A DNA stretch of 64,000 nt from Arthrobacter sp. Leaf137 (GCF_001423525.1 NZ_LMOI01000023.1:1-64000), one strand, 5' to 3'. Positions 47,939-56,706 are shown, numbered from the stretch's first letter. The notes: generated by a model from the letters alone, not told the origin. Numbers and translations: made by a program.

Positions 47939-48178
47939 TCAGGACTTTTTGATTTGTCGGAGCGTGTCGCGCCGGGTGCGGTATTCCTCGTCCCCGATCT
48001 CCCCGCGGGCGTAGCGCTCGTCCAGTATCCGGCGGGCCGAACCGGAATCCGGATCCCGGGTCCCGGTCTGGACGAGCCTGATGATCGCCCAGATGAGTGC
48101 GAGCAGTACGGCAAGAGCAATGACCGACCAACCCAGCATCCAGGGCCACATGAGTTCCATGTCGCCGTGTCCCATCAT
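47939..48178 (-). CDS. SHOCT-domain small membrane protein
   Basis: The 79-aa product from ATG 48178 (MMGHGDMELMWPWMLGWSVI) has one helix with Trp and Met residues on its outer end, then a C-terminal SHOCT motif ARRILDERYARGEIGDEEYR. AAAGGTG lies ahead of the start. SHOCT proteins are small oligomerisation modules, often in metal or stress loci. The His/Met-bearing N-terminus (GHGDMELM) faces outside and could bind copper. It lies between DUF3105 and TlpA copy B on the same strand. Confidence 0.85.
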   Translation of the reverse strand: MMGHGDMELMWPWMLGWSVIALAVLLALIWAIIRLVQTGTRDPDSGSARRILDERYARGEIGDEEYRTRRDTLRQIKKS

Positions 48179-48260
48179 TGCGATGCACCTTTCCCTTTGT
48201 TCGCGTGGGTGTCTACCAGTGGGGGTCCGGGCTGTTTCCGGTCCCTCATCCCCGTTGGTC

Positions 48261-48947
48261 TTACCTGACCTTGCCGGGGCCGTCGACTCCACCGGTGCAG
48301 GGAGCGCCGGGCTCAGGGGCGGTCTTGGCCGACCGGTATTTGCCGATGAATTCCTTGATGCGCGCATCGTCGGCGCCCGCGGCCTTCAGCTGCGCACCCC
48401 AGGCGGAGGCCACGACCGGTGCCGGCAGGTTCTCAGAGGGTGAGAGGATCGCGTAGGTGGAAGGAATTTCCTTCCGCAGCGTGTCCAGCTGCGCGGCCTG
48501 GACCTGCTTGGCATCGTAGGTGACCCAGACGGCGCCGTGCTCCAGGGAATGGACCGCGTTTTCGTTAGGCACCGGTTCGCTGTACACGGCGCAGTTGAGC
48601 GGAACCGCTGAATGGTCACCGCCGACGGGCGGGGTCTGGGCGTACGCGACCGGCGTGGTGACGTGGTTTGATGACAGCCCGGAGAACGTTTGGACTCCCT
48701 CGATCGCAGCCGGCGACGGTTTAGGCGCCTGGTTAAGCACCAGCGCTACCACGACCCCGACCACCAACAGCGCCCCGGCCGCCCAGGCCGATGCGACCAG
48801 GATCAGCCGCTTGCGCCGCTTCCGGGCCTGCTCCACGCGGACCCGGTCCAGCTTCTCCTGGATCTTCGCTGTCCGCTGCTGCTTGATGGTGGGCTTTGAC
48901 ACGGTGCCGGGGGCTGGCTCCCGGCCAGGCCTGTTAGATGGGGGCAT
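48261..48947 (-). CDS. DUF3105 domain-containing membrane-anchored protein (copy B)
   Basis: The 228-aa protein has a charged coiled N-terminus (KQQRTAKIQEKLDRVRVEQA with KRRKR), one helix about residues 49-71, and a DUF3105 domain with TPPVGGDHSAVPLNCAVYSE, VHSLEHGAVWVTYDA and GAPCTGGVDG. The layout matches copy A at 16685. It heads a minus-strand group with SHOCT, TlpA and CcdA genes and is divergent from blaI/M56; the shared region holds an inverted repeat at 49013. A function in metal or redox stress is inferred from this context. Confidence 0.9.
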   Translation of the reverse strand: MPPSNRPGREPAPGTVSKPTIKQQRTAKIQEKLDRVRVEQARKRRKRLILVASAWAAGALLVVGVVVALVLNQAPKPSPAAIEGVQTFSGLSSNHVTTPVAYAQTPPVGGDHSAVPLNCAVYSEPVPNENAVHSLEHGAVWVTYDAKQVQAAQLDTLRKEIPSTYAILSPSENLPAPVVASAWGAQLKAAGADDARIKEFIGKYRSAKTAPEPGAPCTGGVDGPGKVR

Positions 48948-49012
48948 GATGTGCTTCCTTCACTCGGCCACGGACCGTACGGGGAGGGGACTGACGCGCC
49001 AACAGAACTATA

Positions 49013-49029
49013 ACCTAATCAACTTAGGT
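49013..49029. promoter_or_regulatory. Likely BlaI/CopY-type operator
   Basis: ACCTAA and TTAGGT are a perfect inverted repeat around five bases in the divergent region between DUF3105 copy B and blaI. The place is right for the BlaI-family repressor to control both directions. Confidence 0.55.
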
Positions 49030-49091
49030 GTATAGGCGTGGTGACGGCAAGCCCCGTACACTTGCCGTAAAGACCTGACGGGGGAGTGTGT

Positions 49092-49460
49092 ATGCCGCGC
49101 TTTGGCGAGCTTGAAGGCGCCATCATGGAACAGCTTTGGCGTTCGGAGAAACCTTTACTGGTGCGTGAAGTTCTTGATGGGCTGGACCGGGGCCTGGCCT
49201 ACAACACCGTCCAGACAGTCACCGAGATCCTGTACCGGAAAGGCTGGCTGACCAAGGAACGGGACGGGCGGGCCTTCCGCTACACGCCCGCCGCGGGCCG
49301 GGAAAAGTACATTGCCGGACTTGTGGCCGAAGCCCTCTCGCTGACCGAGGACCGCAGCGCGGCCCTCGTCGGCCTGGTCGAGGGGATTGGGCCGGAGGAA
49401 GCGGCCGAGCTGCGGCGGCTCCTGGACGCTGCGGCGGGGGGCGCGGGGGTGAAGCGATGA
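49092..49460 (+). CDS. BlaI/MecI/CopY-family repressor
   Basis: The 122-aa protein from ATG 49092 has the winged-helix BlaI fold (LEGAIMEQLWRSEKPLLVRE, then LAYNTVQTVTEILYRKGWLT with recognition helix) and a C-terminal dimer helix (EEAAELRRLLDAA). It is preceded by GGGGGAG. Family members are inactivated by cleavage through an M56 sensor protease or by copper (CopY). No C-x-C copper motif is present, so the protease route is more likely. Its stop overlaps the M56 gene (ATGA). Confidence 0.92.
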   Translation: MPRFGELEGAIMEQLWRSEKPLLVREVLDGLDRGLAYNTVQTVTEILYRKGWLTKERDGRAFRYTPAAGREKYIAGLVAEALSLTEDRSAALVGLVEGIGPEEAAELRRLLDAAAGGAGVKR

Positions 49461-50449
49461 TCGTTGCGCTGTCCCTTTTGGCCTACGCTGTCGTACTGGC
49501 CGGCGCGGGCCCCCGGCTGCTGCAGGCCGGATCCTGGGCGGACCGCGCCCCGCGGCTTGCGATCGCCGCCTGGCAGGCCCTCACTACGGCCATCATTTCC
49601 TCTGTCGTTCTCGCCGGGATCGCCCTGACCTTCCCGACAGTGCAGGTCAGCAACGACCTCGCCGCGCTGCTGCATTCATGCGTCATGGCCATCCAGGCCC
49701 ACTACGCCTCCCCGGGCGGGGCGGCAGCCGGGGCCACCGGCGCCGTCCTTGCCCTGGCCGTTCTCGGCCGAGCCATCTGGTGCCTCGCCGCGGCCCTGTC
49801 CGGCGCGGCCCGGGAACGCGCCCGCCACGCGGAGGCCCTGGACCTGGTCGCAACGGCCGGGCCCCGCACCGGCATTATCGTCCTGGACGCTGCCGAGGCA
49901 GCCGTGTACTGCCTGCCCGGACGCCGACAGCGGACCGTGGTGACCACGGGCGCTTTGCAGGCCCTGGGCGAGGACCAATTGGACGCCGTCCTCGCCCACG
50001 AGCACGCCCACCTCGCCGAACGCCATGACCTGATCCTGGGCATGGCGCGGGCCATGGCAGCCGCCTTTCCTGCCGTCCCCGCCTTCCGGAGCGCCGCCGC
50101 CGAGACCGCCCGCCTCATCGAACTCCGCGCCGACGACGCCGCCGCGGAGCGCGCCGGCCGCCTCACCCTGGCCGGTGCGCTGCTGGCCGTGGCCTCGGGC
50201 AGACACGGCCACGCAGTCCCGGCCGCTGCCCTTGCCGCCGGCGGCAGCGGGGCCGGAGCACGCATCCGGCGCCTCATCCCACCGCGCAGTCCGCTGGGCC
50301 GGGCCCGCACCACCGCGGGCTCCCTGAGCCTCGCCCTCCTGCTCGCCCTCCCCGTGCTCGTGCTGGGCGGCCCGGCGGCCGCCGCCGCGGGCCACGCGGT
50401 GTGCCCCACAGCCGCCGACGGGACCGGCATCGAGGTCTCCGTCCGCTGA
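49457..50449 (+). CDS. M56-family membrane metalloprotease (BlaR1-like, no sensor domain)
   Basis: The 330-aa product has about four membrane helices and the zinc motif LAHEHAHLAERHDLIL (H-E-x-x-H) with the third ligand in LIELRADDAA (E-x-x-x-D). The C-terminus ends soon after the last helix, so the penicillin-binding sensor domain of BlaR1 is absent. It overlaps the BlaI-type gene by four bases. The pair makes a minimal signal system: the protease cleaves the repressor when a membrane or extracytoplasmic stress is sensed. Copper stress is suggested by the surrounding genes. Confidence 0.88.
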   Translation: MIVALSLLAYAVVLAGAGPRLLQAGSWADRAPRLAIAAWQALTTAIISSVVLAGIALTFPTVQVSNDLAALLHSCVMAIQAHYASPGGAAAGATGAVLALAVLGRAIWCLAAALSGAARERARHAEALDLVATAGPRTGIIVLDAAEAAVYCLPGRRQRTVVTTGALQALGEDQLDAVLAHEHAHLAERHDLILGMARAMAAAFPAVPAFRSAAAETARLIELRADDAAAERAGRLTLAGALLAVASGRHGHAVPAAALAAGGSGAGARIRRLIPPRSPLGRARTTAGSLSLALLLALPVLVLGGPAAAAAGHAVCPTAADGTGIEVSVR

Positions 50450-50483
50450 TTCAGCGGGACTGGACAGCAACCCAGCCGTCCTC

Positions 50484-50504
50484 CTATTCTCCTTAGGAGA
50501 ATAG
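50484..50504. terminator. Palindromic hairpin after M56 gene
   Basis: CTATTCTCC and GGAGAATAG pair perfectly around TTA and are followed by TTTT, 35 bp after the M56 stop. This suits an intrinsic terminator; the same symmetry could also be an operator for the following genes. Confidence 0.65.
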
Positions 50505-50548
50505 TTTTCGGTGCCGTTCGGGTGCCGATCCGACGCCCGGGAGACCCC

Positions 50549-50788
50549 ATGGAGCAATTCCTCCTCTTCCTGCCCGCCATCTTCTGTCCCGTGGGCATGG
50601 GTCTGCTGATGTGGCTCATGATGCGGGGCGGGAAGAACAACGGCGGCGGCACCGCGGCTGAGAAGGAAGCCGAACTGGCCGACCTCCGTGCCCAGCTTGA
50701 GGCCCTCCGTCCTGCCCCGAACCGGGACCTGGGCCCGCTTGACGTCCTGAAGCAGGCACCGCACCCGGGCGGGGCACCCTCGGCATGA
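50549..50788 (+). CDS. Small single-helix membrane protein
   Basis: The 79-aa protein from ATG 50549 (MEQFLLFLPAIFCPVGMGLL) has one helix holding Cys and several Met residues (GLLMWLMMRGG), then a short acidic coiled segment (AAEKEAELADLRAQLEALRP) and a proline-rich end. GGGAGA lies upstream. It overlaps the following small membrane gene by four bases. The C-P and Met residues in the helix could meet copper. No family name is known to me. Confidence 0.65.
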   Translation: MEQFLLFLPAIFCPVGMGLLMWLMMRGGKNNGGGTAAEKEAELADLRAQLEALRPAPNRDLGPLDVLKQAPHPGGAPSA

Positions 50789-51021
50789 ACACGCCGGTAC
50801 CGATTGCCCTGACGGCCACGGTTGTGGCCGCCGCCCTCACCTGGTTTTTCTGCATACGTCCGATGTTTTGCAACCAGCGGAACGGCCGGGCACAGCGGCA
50901 GGGCCGCTGCGCCGATCCTGGCCAGGCCATCGACGCGCAAATCCGCCACGCGCGGAACGAGCTGGACAGGCTGCGGGCCCCCGGGGCCGGTCAGCAGCCC
51001 GCACCCGGTGGCGGGGCGTGA
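50785..51021 (+). CDS. Small single-helix membrane protein with Cys motif
   Basis: The 78-aa protein from ATG 50785 has one helix (IALTATVVAAALTWFFCIRP) ending in C-I-R-P-M-F-C, a pattern with two Cys near the inner membrane face, and a charged helical tail (ARNELDRLRAP). It overlaps its neighbours on both sides by four bases, so the three genes at 50549, 50785 and 51018 make one operon. A link to the CopC-CopD fusion behind it is likely; the precise role is unknown. Confidence 0.65.
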   Translation: MNTPVPIALTATVVAAALTWFFCIRPMFCNQRNGRAQRQGRCADPGQAIDAQIRHARNELDRLRAPGAGQQPAPGGGA

Positions 51022-52991
51022 GACGCAATGCTCGCCGTGGCAGTGCCTGTCCCCTTCGGCGGGTCCTTGCGTGGCTGGTGGCTTTCGCCGCGGTGTTCCT
51101 GGGCGCCAGCCTCGCTGTCGCTGTCCCCGCTTCTGCGCACGCCAATCTGCTCTTTGCTGCCCCCGCCGCAGACTCGACCGTCCCCGCCGCTCCGGAAACC
51201 CTGACGCTGCTCTTCGACCAGACGGTCACCACTGCCGGTACGCCGGTGCAGGTGACGGGGCCGGGAGAACCTCCGGTGGCTGGTGCTACCCGGCTCACAC
51301 ACGACGGAAAAGCCCTTGAAGTCCCGATCACCGGTGCCGCCGGACAAGGGATCTACACGGTCCATTGGCAAGTTACCGCAACTGATGGGGATGTCATGAG
51401 CGGGTCCTACCGCTACGCCGTAGGACCTTCCGCCGCCGCCCTGGGAGGTGGTCAGACCACCGAAACACAGGGTTCATGGCCGATGACTGTCCTCCGGGCC
51501 CTCCTGTTCACCGCCCTCGCCCTGGCATTGGGCGAACAGGCCGGAACCCGCCTGCTGGTACGTCTTCGCGGCATCCCGCCCGGACCGCGGCCGATCACAG
51601 GGTGGGCTTGCGCCGTCGGTCTCGCCGCCGCCGCCGGGCTGGCCATGGTTCTGCTGGGGAACGGTTCCCTGTCAGAGGGCCTCACCCGCCCGGACCCAAG
51701 TGCGCTGACCGGCAGCCGGCCCGGCATACTGGCCGTGGTCGAACTCGGCGGGTTCGCCTTGGCAGCAGCCGCTGTTGCAGGCAACCGCCGTGGATGGCTC
51801 TGGTTGCCCCTCACTGCCGTGATCAGCGCCGAAGCGGTGCGCGCCCACCCGCAAATGGCGGCACCGTTATTGGGAATCCCGCTATCGATGGCCCATCTTG
51901 CCGGGGCGTGCCTCTGGGCAGGAATGCTCATCCATGTTCTCCGCACCCTTATGCACTGGCGCCACCGACAGGACCTGGTCCGGACAGCACTGAGTGTCTA
52001 TTCGCGGACCGCCGTGTGGTTGTTCGCCGTCGTTGTACTCACCGGCTTTGGGTCCGCGCTGATCCTTGTCACCCCCGACAGCCTACTCACGACCGATTAC
52101 GGAAGAGTGTTGCTGAGTAAGACAACTCTGGTCGCGGTCGTCGCCGCCCTTGCCCTGGCCGCCCGTCGGCTACTCCACAAGCAATCGGCCCTTGAGAAAA
52201 TCAGGCGCCCCGCACGGGCCGAAGCAGCCGTCCTGTCCGTCGTTCTTATCCTCTCCGCCGTGCTGACCATACTTCCCGTCCCCGGCAGCTCCTCGGCTCC
52301 GCTGGCGTTTCCGCCGCCCACCACCGGTCCGGTCGTCCCGGCAGCGGCCCTGGCCGGACAAATCGGCATCAACGCCCGCGCCAGCTCGGGCCAGCTCGTC
52401 ATTCAACTGATGGTCCCGGAAACCAACGTCGCCACCCCCGAACCTGGCCTCAGCGGTTCCCTCACCAGCCCCGAGGGCGCGAGAGTAGATCTGGATTTCC
52501 GGCGCTGCGGCCCAGGATGCTTCTTCAGCCCAACCACGTGGGCTGATGGGACCAGCCGGCTTACACTCATCCCGACCTCCCGAATCTGGAGCACAGAACC
52601 CGCCGCACTGGGCATCGCCTGGCCCGCCATCCCGGCGGAGGACATGCTTCGTGAAGCCGTCACGGCCATGAAGGCTGTCCCGGCTTTCACACTGCACGAA
52701 CTGGTTACCAGCGATACAGCAAAGGGACTGGGAACGCCTCGCGCCTTCCAGACGACTGGCGCCGACTTTACCCGCCGCGCGCTCTACGCCAGCGGGGAAG
52801 CGAGCATCGTCAACAGGCTTCCGGACGAGGATGGAAACCGTCGCCTCGTCCTGTCCTACCCGGCCGAGAACGCTGTCCTTGAACTAACCCTGGCTCCAGA
52901 CGGGCGGATCCTGCGCGAGACTCAAACAGCACCCCACCACTTGGTCTCCCATACCCTCATTTACCCCAAATCACCGATACACAACGACTGA
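51018..52991 (+). CDS. CopC-CopD fusion copper resistance protein
   Basis: The 657-aa protein starts at GTG 51018, overlapping the preceding stop (GTGA). A signal peptide ends ASAHANLLFAAPA, giving a mature N-terminal His. A CopC domain (LTLLFDQTV, VHWQVTATDGDVMSGSYRYAV) follows; the second Cu(II) ligand in the D-x-H motif is changed to DGDVMSG. Eight or so CopD helices come next (PLSMAHLAGACLWAGMLIHV; LLTTDYGRVLLSKTTLVAVV). A 230-residue C-terminal extracytoplasmic domain with VIQLMVPETN and a CGPGCFF disulfide pair follows. It probably takes part in copper uptake or transfer across the membrane. Confidence 0.9.
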   Translation: MRRNARRGSACPLRRVLAWLVAFAAVFLGASLAVAVPASAHANLLFAAPAADSTVPAAPETLTLLFDQTVTTAGTPVQVTGPGEPPVAGATRLTHDGKALEVPITGAAGQGIYTVHWQVTATDGDVMSGSYRYAVGPSAAALGGGQTTETQGSWPMTVLRALLFTALALALGEQAGTRLLVRLRGIPPGPRPITGWACAVGLAAAAGLAMVLLGNGSLSEGLTRPDPSALTGSRPGILAVVELGGFALAAAAVAGNRRGWLWLPLTAVISAEAVRAHPQMAAPLLGIPLSMAHLAGACLWAGMLIHVLRTLMHWRHRQDLVRTALSVYSRTAVWLFAVVVLTGFGSALILVTPDSLLTTDYGRVLLSKTTLVAVVAALALAARRLLHKQSALEKIRRPARAEAAVLSVVLILSAVLTILPVPGSSSAPLAFPPPTTGPVVPAAALAGQIGINARASSGQLVIQLMVPETNVATPEPGLSGSLTSPEGARVDLDFRRCGPGCFFSPTTWADGTSRLTLIPTSRIWSTEPAALGIAWPAIPAEDMLREAVTAMKAVPAFTLHELVTSDTAKGLGTPRAFQTTGADFTRRALYASGEASIVNRLPDEDGNRRLVLSYPAENAVLELTLAPDGRILRETQTAPHHLVSHTLIYPKSPIHND

Positions 52992-53064
52992 TGTCAGTTT
53001 CCGAGGTCGCTCGTACAAACCGACGTTTTCAGAATTCACGTTGGCAGAAGCTGCCGGGACAGCG

Positions 53065-53670
53065 TCAGAGCCAGAGGTTTATGAGGCGTTGCAGGGATCC
53101 GGATCCGATGAGGATGGTCAGGCCCAGCCCGATGAAGACGGCCGGGACGAGCCAGTGTTCAATTTTTTCCAGGGCTTCGACGACTTTGTGGTGGGTGCCG
53201 ATGAGCTTGCCCAGAGCGCACCACACAGCGACCAGGGCCAGGAAGACGAGGACGGTGATGGTCATGTCGGCCGGGGTCATGGTGCGGAACACCGGGGTGT
53301 AGATCGCGATGTTGTCAGCACCGTTGGCGATCGTGATGCCGGCGATGCCGAGCAGCCCCAGCCCTTCCGTGAGTCTGTTCTCATCATCATCGCCCTCGCG
53401 TTTCAGGCCGCGGATGAGGCCGAAGATGCCAAGGATCAGCGGGAAGATTCCCAGCAGCCCGACCCATTCGTCCGGGACGATGGTAAGGCCCAGGGCGGCG
53501 AGGAGACTTAGCCCAACCAGGGTGATGAAACCGGTGTACTGCCCTCCGACAATGTGCCAGGCCCGCGGCTGGCCCTTGCTGGAGGCCAGGAAAAGCGCCG
53601 TCAGCACCACAATGTCATCGATGTTGGTCGCGGCGAACATCGCCGCCGCGGCCAGCATGGTCGCAAGCAT
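53065..53670 (-). CDS. cadD: CadD-family cadmium resistance transporter
   Basis: The 201-aa protein starts at ATG 53670 behind GGAAGGA. Five to six helices are present, with the CadD/LysE-superfamily signature FAATNIDDIVVLTALFLASS near the start and the repeat ANGADNIAIYTPVFRTMTPA. N-x-D-D and N-x-A-D-N polar residues within helices form the putative ion path. In Staphylococcus CadD confers cadmium resistance. It is the last gene of the cadC-cadA-lspA-cadD group, 50 bp after lspA. Confidence 0.9.
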   Translation of the reverse strand: MLATMLAAAAMFAATNIDDIVVLTALFLASSKGQPRAWHIVGGQYTGFITLVGLSLLAALGLTIVPDEWVGLLGIFPLILGIFGLIRGLKREGDDDENRLTEGLGLLGIAGITIANGADNIAIYTPVFRTMTPADMTITVLVFLALVAVWCALGKLIGTHHKVVEALEKIEHWLVPAVFIGLGLTILIGSGSLQRLINLWL

Positions 53671-53720
53671 GAGAGGTCCTTCCAGTTCAGGGCCGAAACG
53701 GGCCAGCGTCCGGCGGCTGC

Positions 53721-54239
53721 TTACGCCTTTTGCTGTTCCCTGGACCCGAGCAGGGTGCCCAGGACGTACAGACCGACACCGACTGTGACGAACACGTCTG
53801 CGAGGTTGAAGGTGGGAAACCATCCGCTGTGCAGGTAGTCCACGACGCCGCGCCCGTCCAGTCGGTCCACGAGGTTCCCGGCACCGCCGCCGAGAACCAT
53901 AGCCGCCCCGGCCCGGGACAGGGCTGGCGTGGCGGGGGCGGTGGAGACGGCGTACCAGGTCATGGCCAGGACGATGGTCGCGGTCGCGGCGATGACCAGC
54001 CACGGGGCCAGGTCAGCGCCGAGGCTGAACGCGACCCCGGTGTTGAAGAGCAGCTTCAGGTTCACCAGGCCCAGGTCGACCGTGGCACCGTTGAAGAGCA
54101 GGGCTTCGGTCAGGGCCTTGATCCCCAGATCGGCCGCCGCGAGCACTGCGGCCGAGACGAGCAGGGCAACCTTTATCCTCCGTGCTTTCCCGGCAACCGC
54201 CGGCGTTCGGGCGGGATCTGCCGGGGGCTCGGCGCTCAC
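53721..54239 (-). CDS. lspA: Signal peptidase II (LspA)
   Basis: The 172-aa protein has the complete LspA outline: four helices, LFNTGVAFSLG, GGGAGNLVDRLDGRGVVDYL and FPTFNLADVFVTVG. Both catalytic Asp residues (VVD-Y and N-L-A-D) are present. It removes signal peptides of lipoproteins after lipid attachment. Its ATG overlaps the cadA stop (ATGA), so it is translated as part of the cadmium operon, as known for lspA/pbrC in lead-resistance operons. A likely job is to support heavy demand for metal-linked lipoproteins such as TlpA copies. Confidence 0.93.
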   Translation of the reverse strand: MSAEPPADPARTPAVAGKARRIKVALLVSAAVLAAADLGIKALTEALLFNGATVDLGLVNLKLLFNTGVAFSLGADLAPWLVIAATATIVLAMTWYAVSTAPATPALSRAGAAMVLGGGAGNLVDRLDGRGVVDYLHSGWFPTFNLADVFVTVGVGLYVLGTLLGSREQQKA

Positions 54240-56188
54240 GCTGCCGGTTCCAAAGCCGGCGCCGGCTTGGCAGCGGGGAGTGCGTTTTTGCGGCTGATCC
54301 GGCCAGCGCGGACGCCGTTGGCGATCACCACGATTTCGGCGAGCTCGTGGATCAGGACAACCGCGGCAAGTCCCAGCAGACCGAACAGTGCCAAGGGGAT
54401 CAGGATCGCGATCAGCAGCAGGGACAGGCCCACGTTCTGCAGCATGATGGACCGGGTCCGGCGGGCGTGGTCCAGGACCTGGGGCAGGTGGTTCAGGTCC
54501 TCGCCCATCAGGGCGATGTCGGCGGTTTCAATGGCGACGTCGGTGCCCATGGCTCCCATGGCAACGCCGGTGTCGGCGGTGGCCAGGGCGGGGGCGTCGT
54601 TGACGCCGTCGCCGACCATGGCGGTCGGTTGGCGGGACTTCAGGGTCCGGATGATCTCGGCCTTGTCTTCCGGTCGGAGGTCGGCGTGGACTTCGGTGAT
54701 GCCGGCGTCCTTGCCCAGGGCCGCTGCGGTGATCGCGTTGTCACCGGTGAGCATGGCCGTGGTGTATCCGGAAGCGGTCAGCCTGGCGATGACGTCCCGG
54801 GCTTCGGGGCGCAGCTCGTCACGGACTGCTACGGCACCGATTACTTCGCCGGCGGATTCGATCAGGACGGCGGTGGCGCCGGCCGTTTGCATCCGCTCGA
54901 CCTCTCCAGCGAGGGAGCCGGGGTTGATCCAGCCGGGGCGGCCCAGCCGGACGGTCTTGCCTTCGAAGCGGCCTTCGAGGCCGGCGCCGGGGACGGTGTC
55001 GACGTCGGTCACGTCGGCCCGGGTGGGGGATGCGGCGAGGATGGCGCGGGCCAGGGGGTGTTCGCTGCGGGCCTCCAGTCCGGCTGCGAGGGCCAGAACT
55101 TCGTCGCGGGTGGCGGTCCCTGCGGCGGCGACGTCGATGACTTCGGGCTTGTTCCGGGTCAGGGTCCCGGTCTTGTCCAGGGCGATGGTGCGGATCTTGC
55201 CGAGGGTTTCCAGGGCGCCGCCGCCTTTGATGAGTACGCCGATGCGGCTGGCGGCGCCGACGGAGGCGACGACGGTGACCGGGACGGAGATCGCCAAAGC
55301 GCAGGGCGATGCGGCGACGAGGACGACCAGGGCGCGTTCGAACCACAGCAGCGGCTCTCCGATGATGAAGCCGAAGGCGATGATCAGGGCCGCGGCGATG
55401 AGGATGCCGGGGACGAGTTTCTTGGCGATGTTGTCTGCCAGGCGCTGGCCGGGTCCCTTGCGGGACTGTTCGGCCTCGACGATGTGCACGATGCGGGCCA
55501 GGGAGTTGTTCTCCGCGGTGCTGGTGACTTCGACTTCCAGCGGCCCGGTGCCGTTGATGGACCCGGCGTAGATGTCGCTGCCGGGACCGGCCTCGACGGG
55601 GACGGATTCGCCGGTCAGGGCCGAGGTGTCCAGGGAGGTGCGGCCGGTGATGATCCGGCCGTCGGTGGCAAGCCGTTCGCCCGGGCGGACCACCATCCGG
55701 TCTCCGGGAACGAGCTCGGCCGGGTCAACGGTGACTTCTGTCCCGCCGCGCAGGACTGTGGCTTCGGCCGGGACCAGGTCCAGCAGTGCCCGCAGACCGC
55801 GCCGGGTTTTGGCCAGTGAGTATTCTTCCAACCCTTCGGAGATTGAGTAGAGGAAGGCGAGCATCGCCGCTTCCTCGTACTCGCCCAGGGCGACGGCGCC
55901 GACGGCGGCGATCGTCATCAGGGTCCCGACGCCGATCTTGCCTTTGGCCAGGCGCCGCAGGGTGGAGGGAACAAAAGTCCAGGCAGCGACCAGCAGTGCC
56001 CCGATTTCCAGGACCAGGCGCAGCCACTCCGGGCCCCCCGTCAGGGACATGATCCAGCCCGTCAGGAGCAGCACACCCGAGATTGCCGCGGCCCGGATCT
56101 CGTCGATCTGCCAGAAGCCGACCGCTTCCTCAGCCTCTTCGGCCGCGGTTTCGGGCTTGTCGTCGCTGCAGCCGCAAGCGTCGCTCAT
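54236..56188 (-). CDS. cadA: Cadmium/zinc/lead-exporting P-type ATPase (P1B-2)
   Basis: The 650-aa protein starts at ATG 56188 (MSDACGCSDDKPE), overlapping the regulator stop; the open frame to 56398 is not used. The ion-binding helix has SPCALAISVP, and DTSALTGES, DKTGTLTRN, SEHPLARA and GDGVNDAPAL are the catalytic motifs. A Zn/Cd/Pb type is shown by SPC together with the late D-G motif region (IHELAEIVVIANGVRA). The N-terminus has no HMA domain, only CGC with acidic residues. It exports divalent soft metals. Confidence 0.95.
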   Translation of the reverse strand: MSDACGCSDDKPETAAEEAEEAVGFWQIDEIRAAAISGVLLLTGWIMSLTGGPEWLRLVLEIGALLVAAWTFVPSTLRRLAKGKIGVGTLMTIAAVGAVALGEYEEAAMLAFLYSISEGLEEYSLAKTRRGLRALLDLVPAEATVLRGGTEVTVDPAELVPGDRMVVRPGERLATDGRIITGRTSLDTSALTGESVPVEAGPGSDIYAGSINGTGPLEVEVTSTAENNSLARIVHIVEAEQSRKGPGQRLADNIAKKLVPGILIAAALIIAFGFIIGEPLLWFERALVVLVAASPCALAISVPVTVVASVGAASRIGVLIKGGGALETLGKIRTIALDKTGTLTRNKPEVIDVAAAGTATRDEVLALAAGLEARSEHPLARAILAASPTRADVTDVDTVPGAGLEGRFEGKTVRLGRPGWINPGSLAGEVERMQTAGATAVLIESAGEVIGAVAVRDELRPEARDVIARLTASGYTTAMLTGDNAITAAALGKDAGITEVHADLRPEDKAEIIRTLKSRQPTAMVGDGVNDAPALATADTGVAMGAMGTDVAIETADIALMGEDLNHLPQVLDHARRTRSIMLQNVGLSLLLIAILIPLALFGLLGLAAVVLIHELAEIVVIANGVRAGRISRKNALPAAKPAPALEPAA

Positions 56189-56586
56189 CGGGCGTTCTCC
56201 TTCGTCAGTTCCACATTTGTCAGTACCGCGCCGGTGCTTCCGGTGCCGTAATTCGGGCACAGGCTCACCGCGTTGCCGGTCGCGGCAAGCAGGACCTCGG
56301 CCTGGGCAAGCATGTCCATCAATTCCGGACGCGACAGCGAGTAATAGACGCTGCGGCCCTGCGCCCGGCCCTGCACCAGGCCACAATCGCGCAGACACGC
56401 CACATGCGCGGACACGGTGGACTGGGCAAGCCCCAACTCCCCGGCCAGCTCCCCAACCCGGATCTCACCCCCGGCCATCCGCTTCACGATGCTCAGCCGC
56501 GTCTGGTCGCTCAAAGAATGAAACAAAGCCGCCGCGGGATCCAGCTGGCCGCAGTCATCGGCAGCGCCCCCAATTTGTATCGTCAT
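56185..56586 (-). CDS. cadC: CadC/CmtR-like ArsR-family metal sensor
   Basis: The 133-aa winged-helix protein has LFHSLSDQTRLSIVKRMAGG and the recognition helix STVSAHVACLRDCGLV with Cys 64 and 68, plus Cys 12 near the N-terminus and Cys 110 (SLCPNYGTG) near the C-terminus. Two of these with C64/C68 could make a Cd/Pb thiolate site. ATG 56586 lies inside a palindromic stretch, which suits autoregulation and perhaps a leaderless transcript. Its stop overlaps the cadA start. It is also divergent from ccdA copy C, so both directions may answer to cadmium. Confidence 0.9.
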   Translation of the reverse strand: MTIQIGGAADDCGQLDPAAALFHSLSDQTRLSIVKRMAGGEIRVGELAGELGLAQSTVSAHVACLRDCGLVQGRAQGRSVYYSLSRPELMDMLAQAEVLLAATGNAVSLCPNYGTGSTGAVLTNVELTKENAR

Positions 56587-56594
56587 ATGGCGAT
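56579..56594. promoter_or_regulatory. Candidate operator of the cadmium operon
   Basis: ATCGT and GCGAT flank CATATG with one mismatch, overlapping the cadC start codon. It lies in the 120-bp region between cadC and ccdA copy C and may serve both. It was found by eye. Confidence 0.45.
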
Positions 56595-56706
56595 GATAGC
56601 GTAAAGCGGTGATGTTATCGATGAGAAGCTGTTTCCGCCGGTCCTCGGCCTGTCCCTCCGATGCCGTGGCCGGGCATGGCTCCCATGGGCCCCGCGGGTC
56701 GCGAAC

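Noticed and set aside
48950..49091. Small RNA between DUF3105 and blaI
   Set aside because: Apart from the inverted repeat, which fits an operator, there is no stable fold or terminator.
53730..55819. 613-aa and 545-aa open frames on the plus strand
   Set aside because: Both lie antisense to cadA and lspA, whose motifs are complete.
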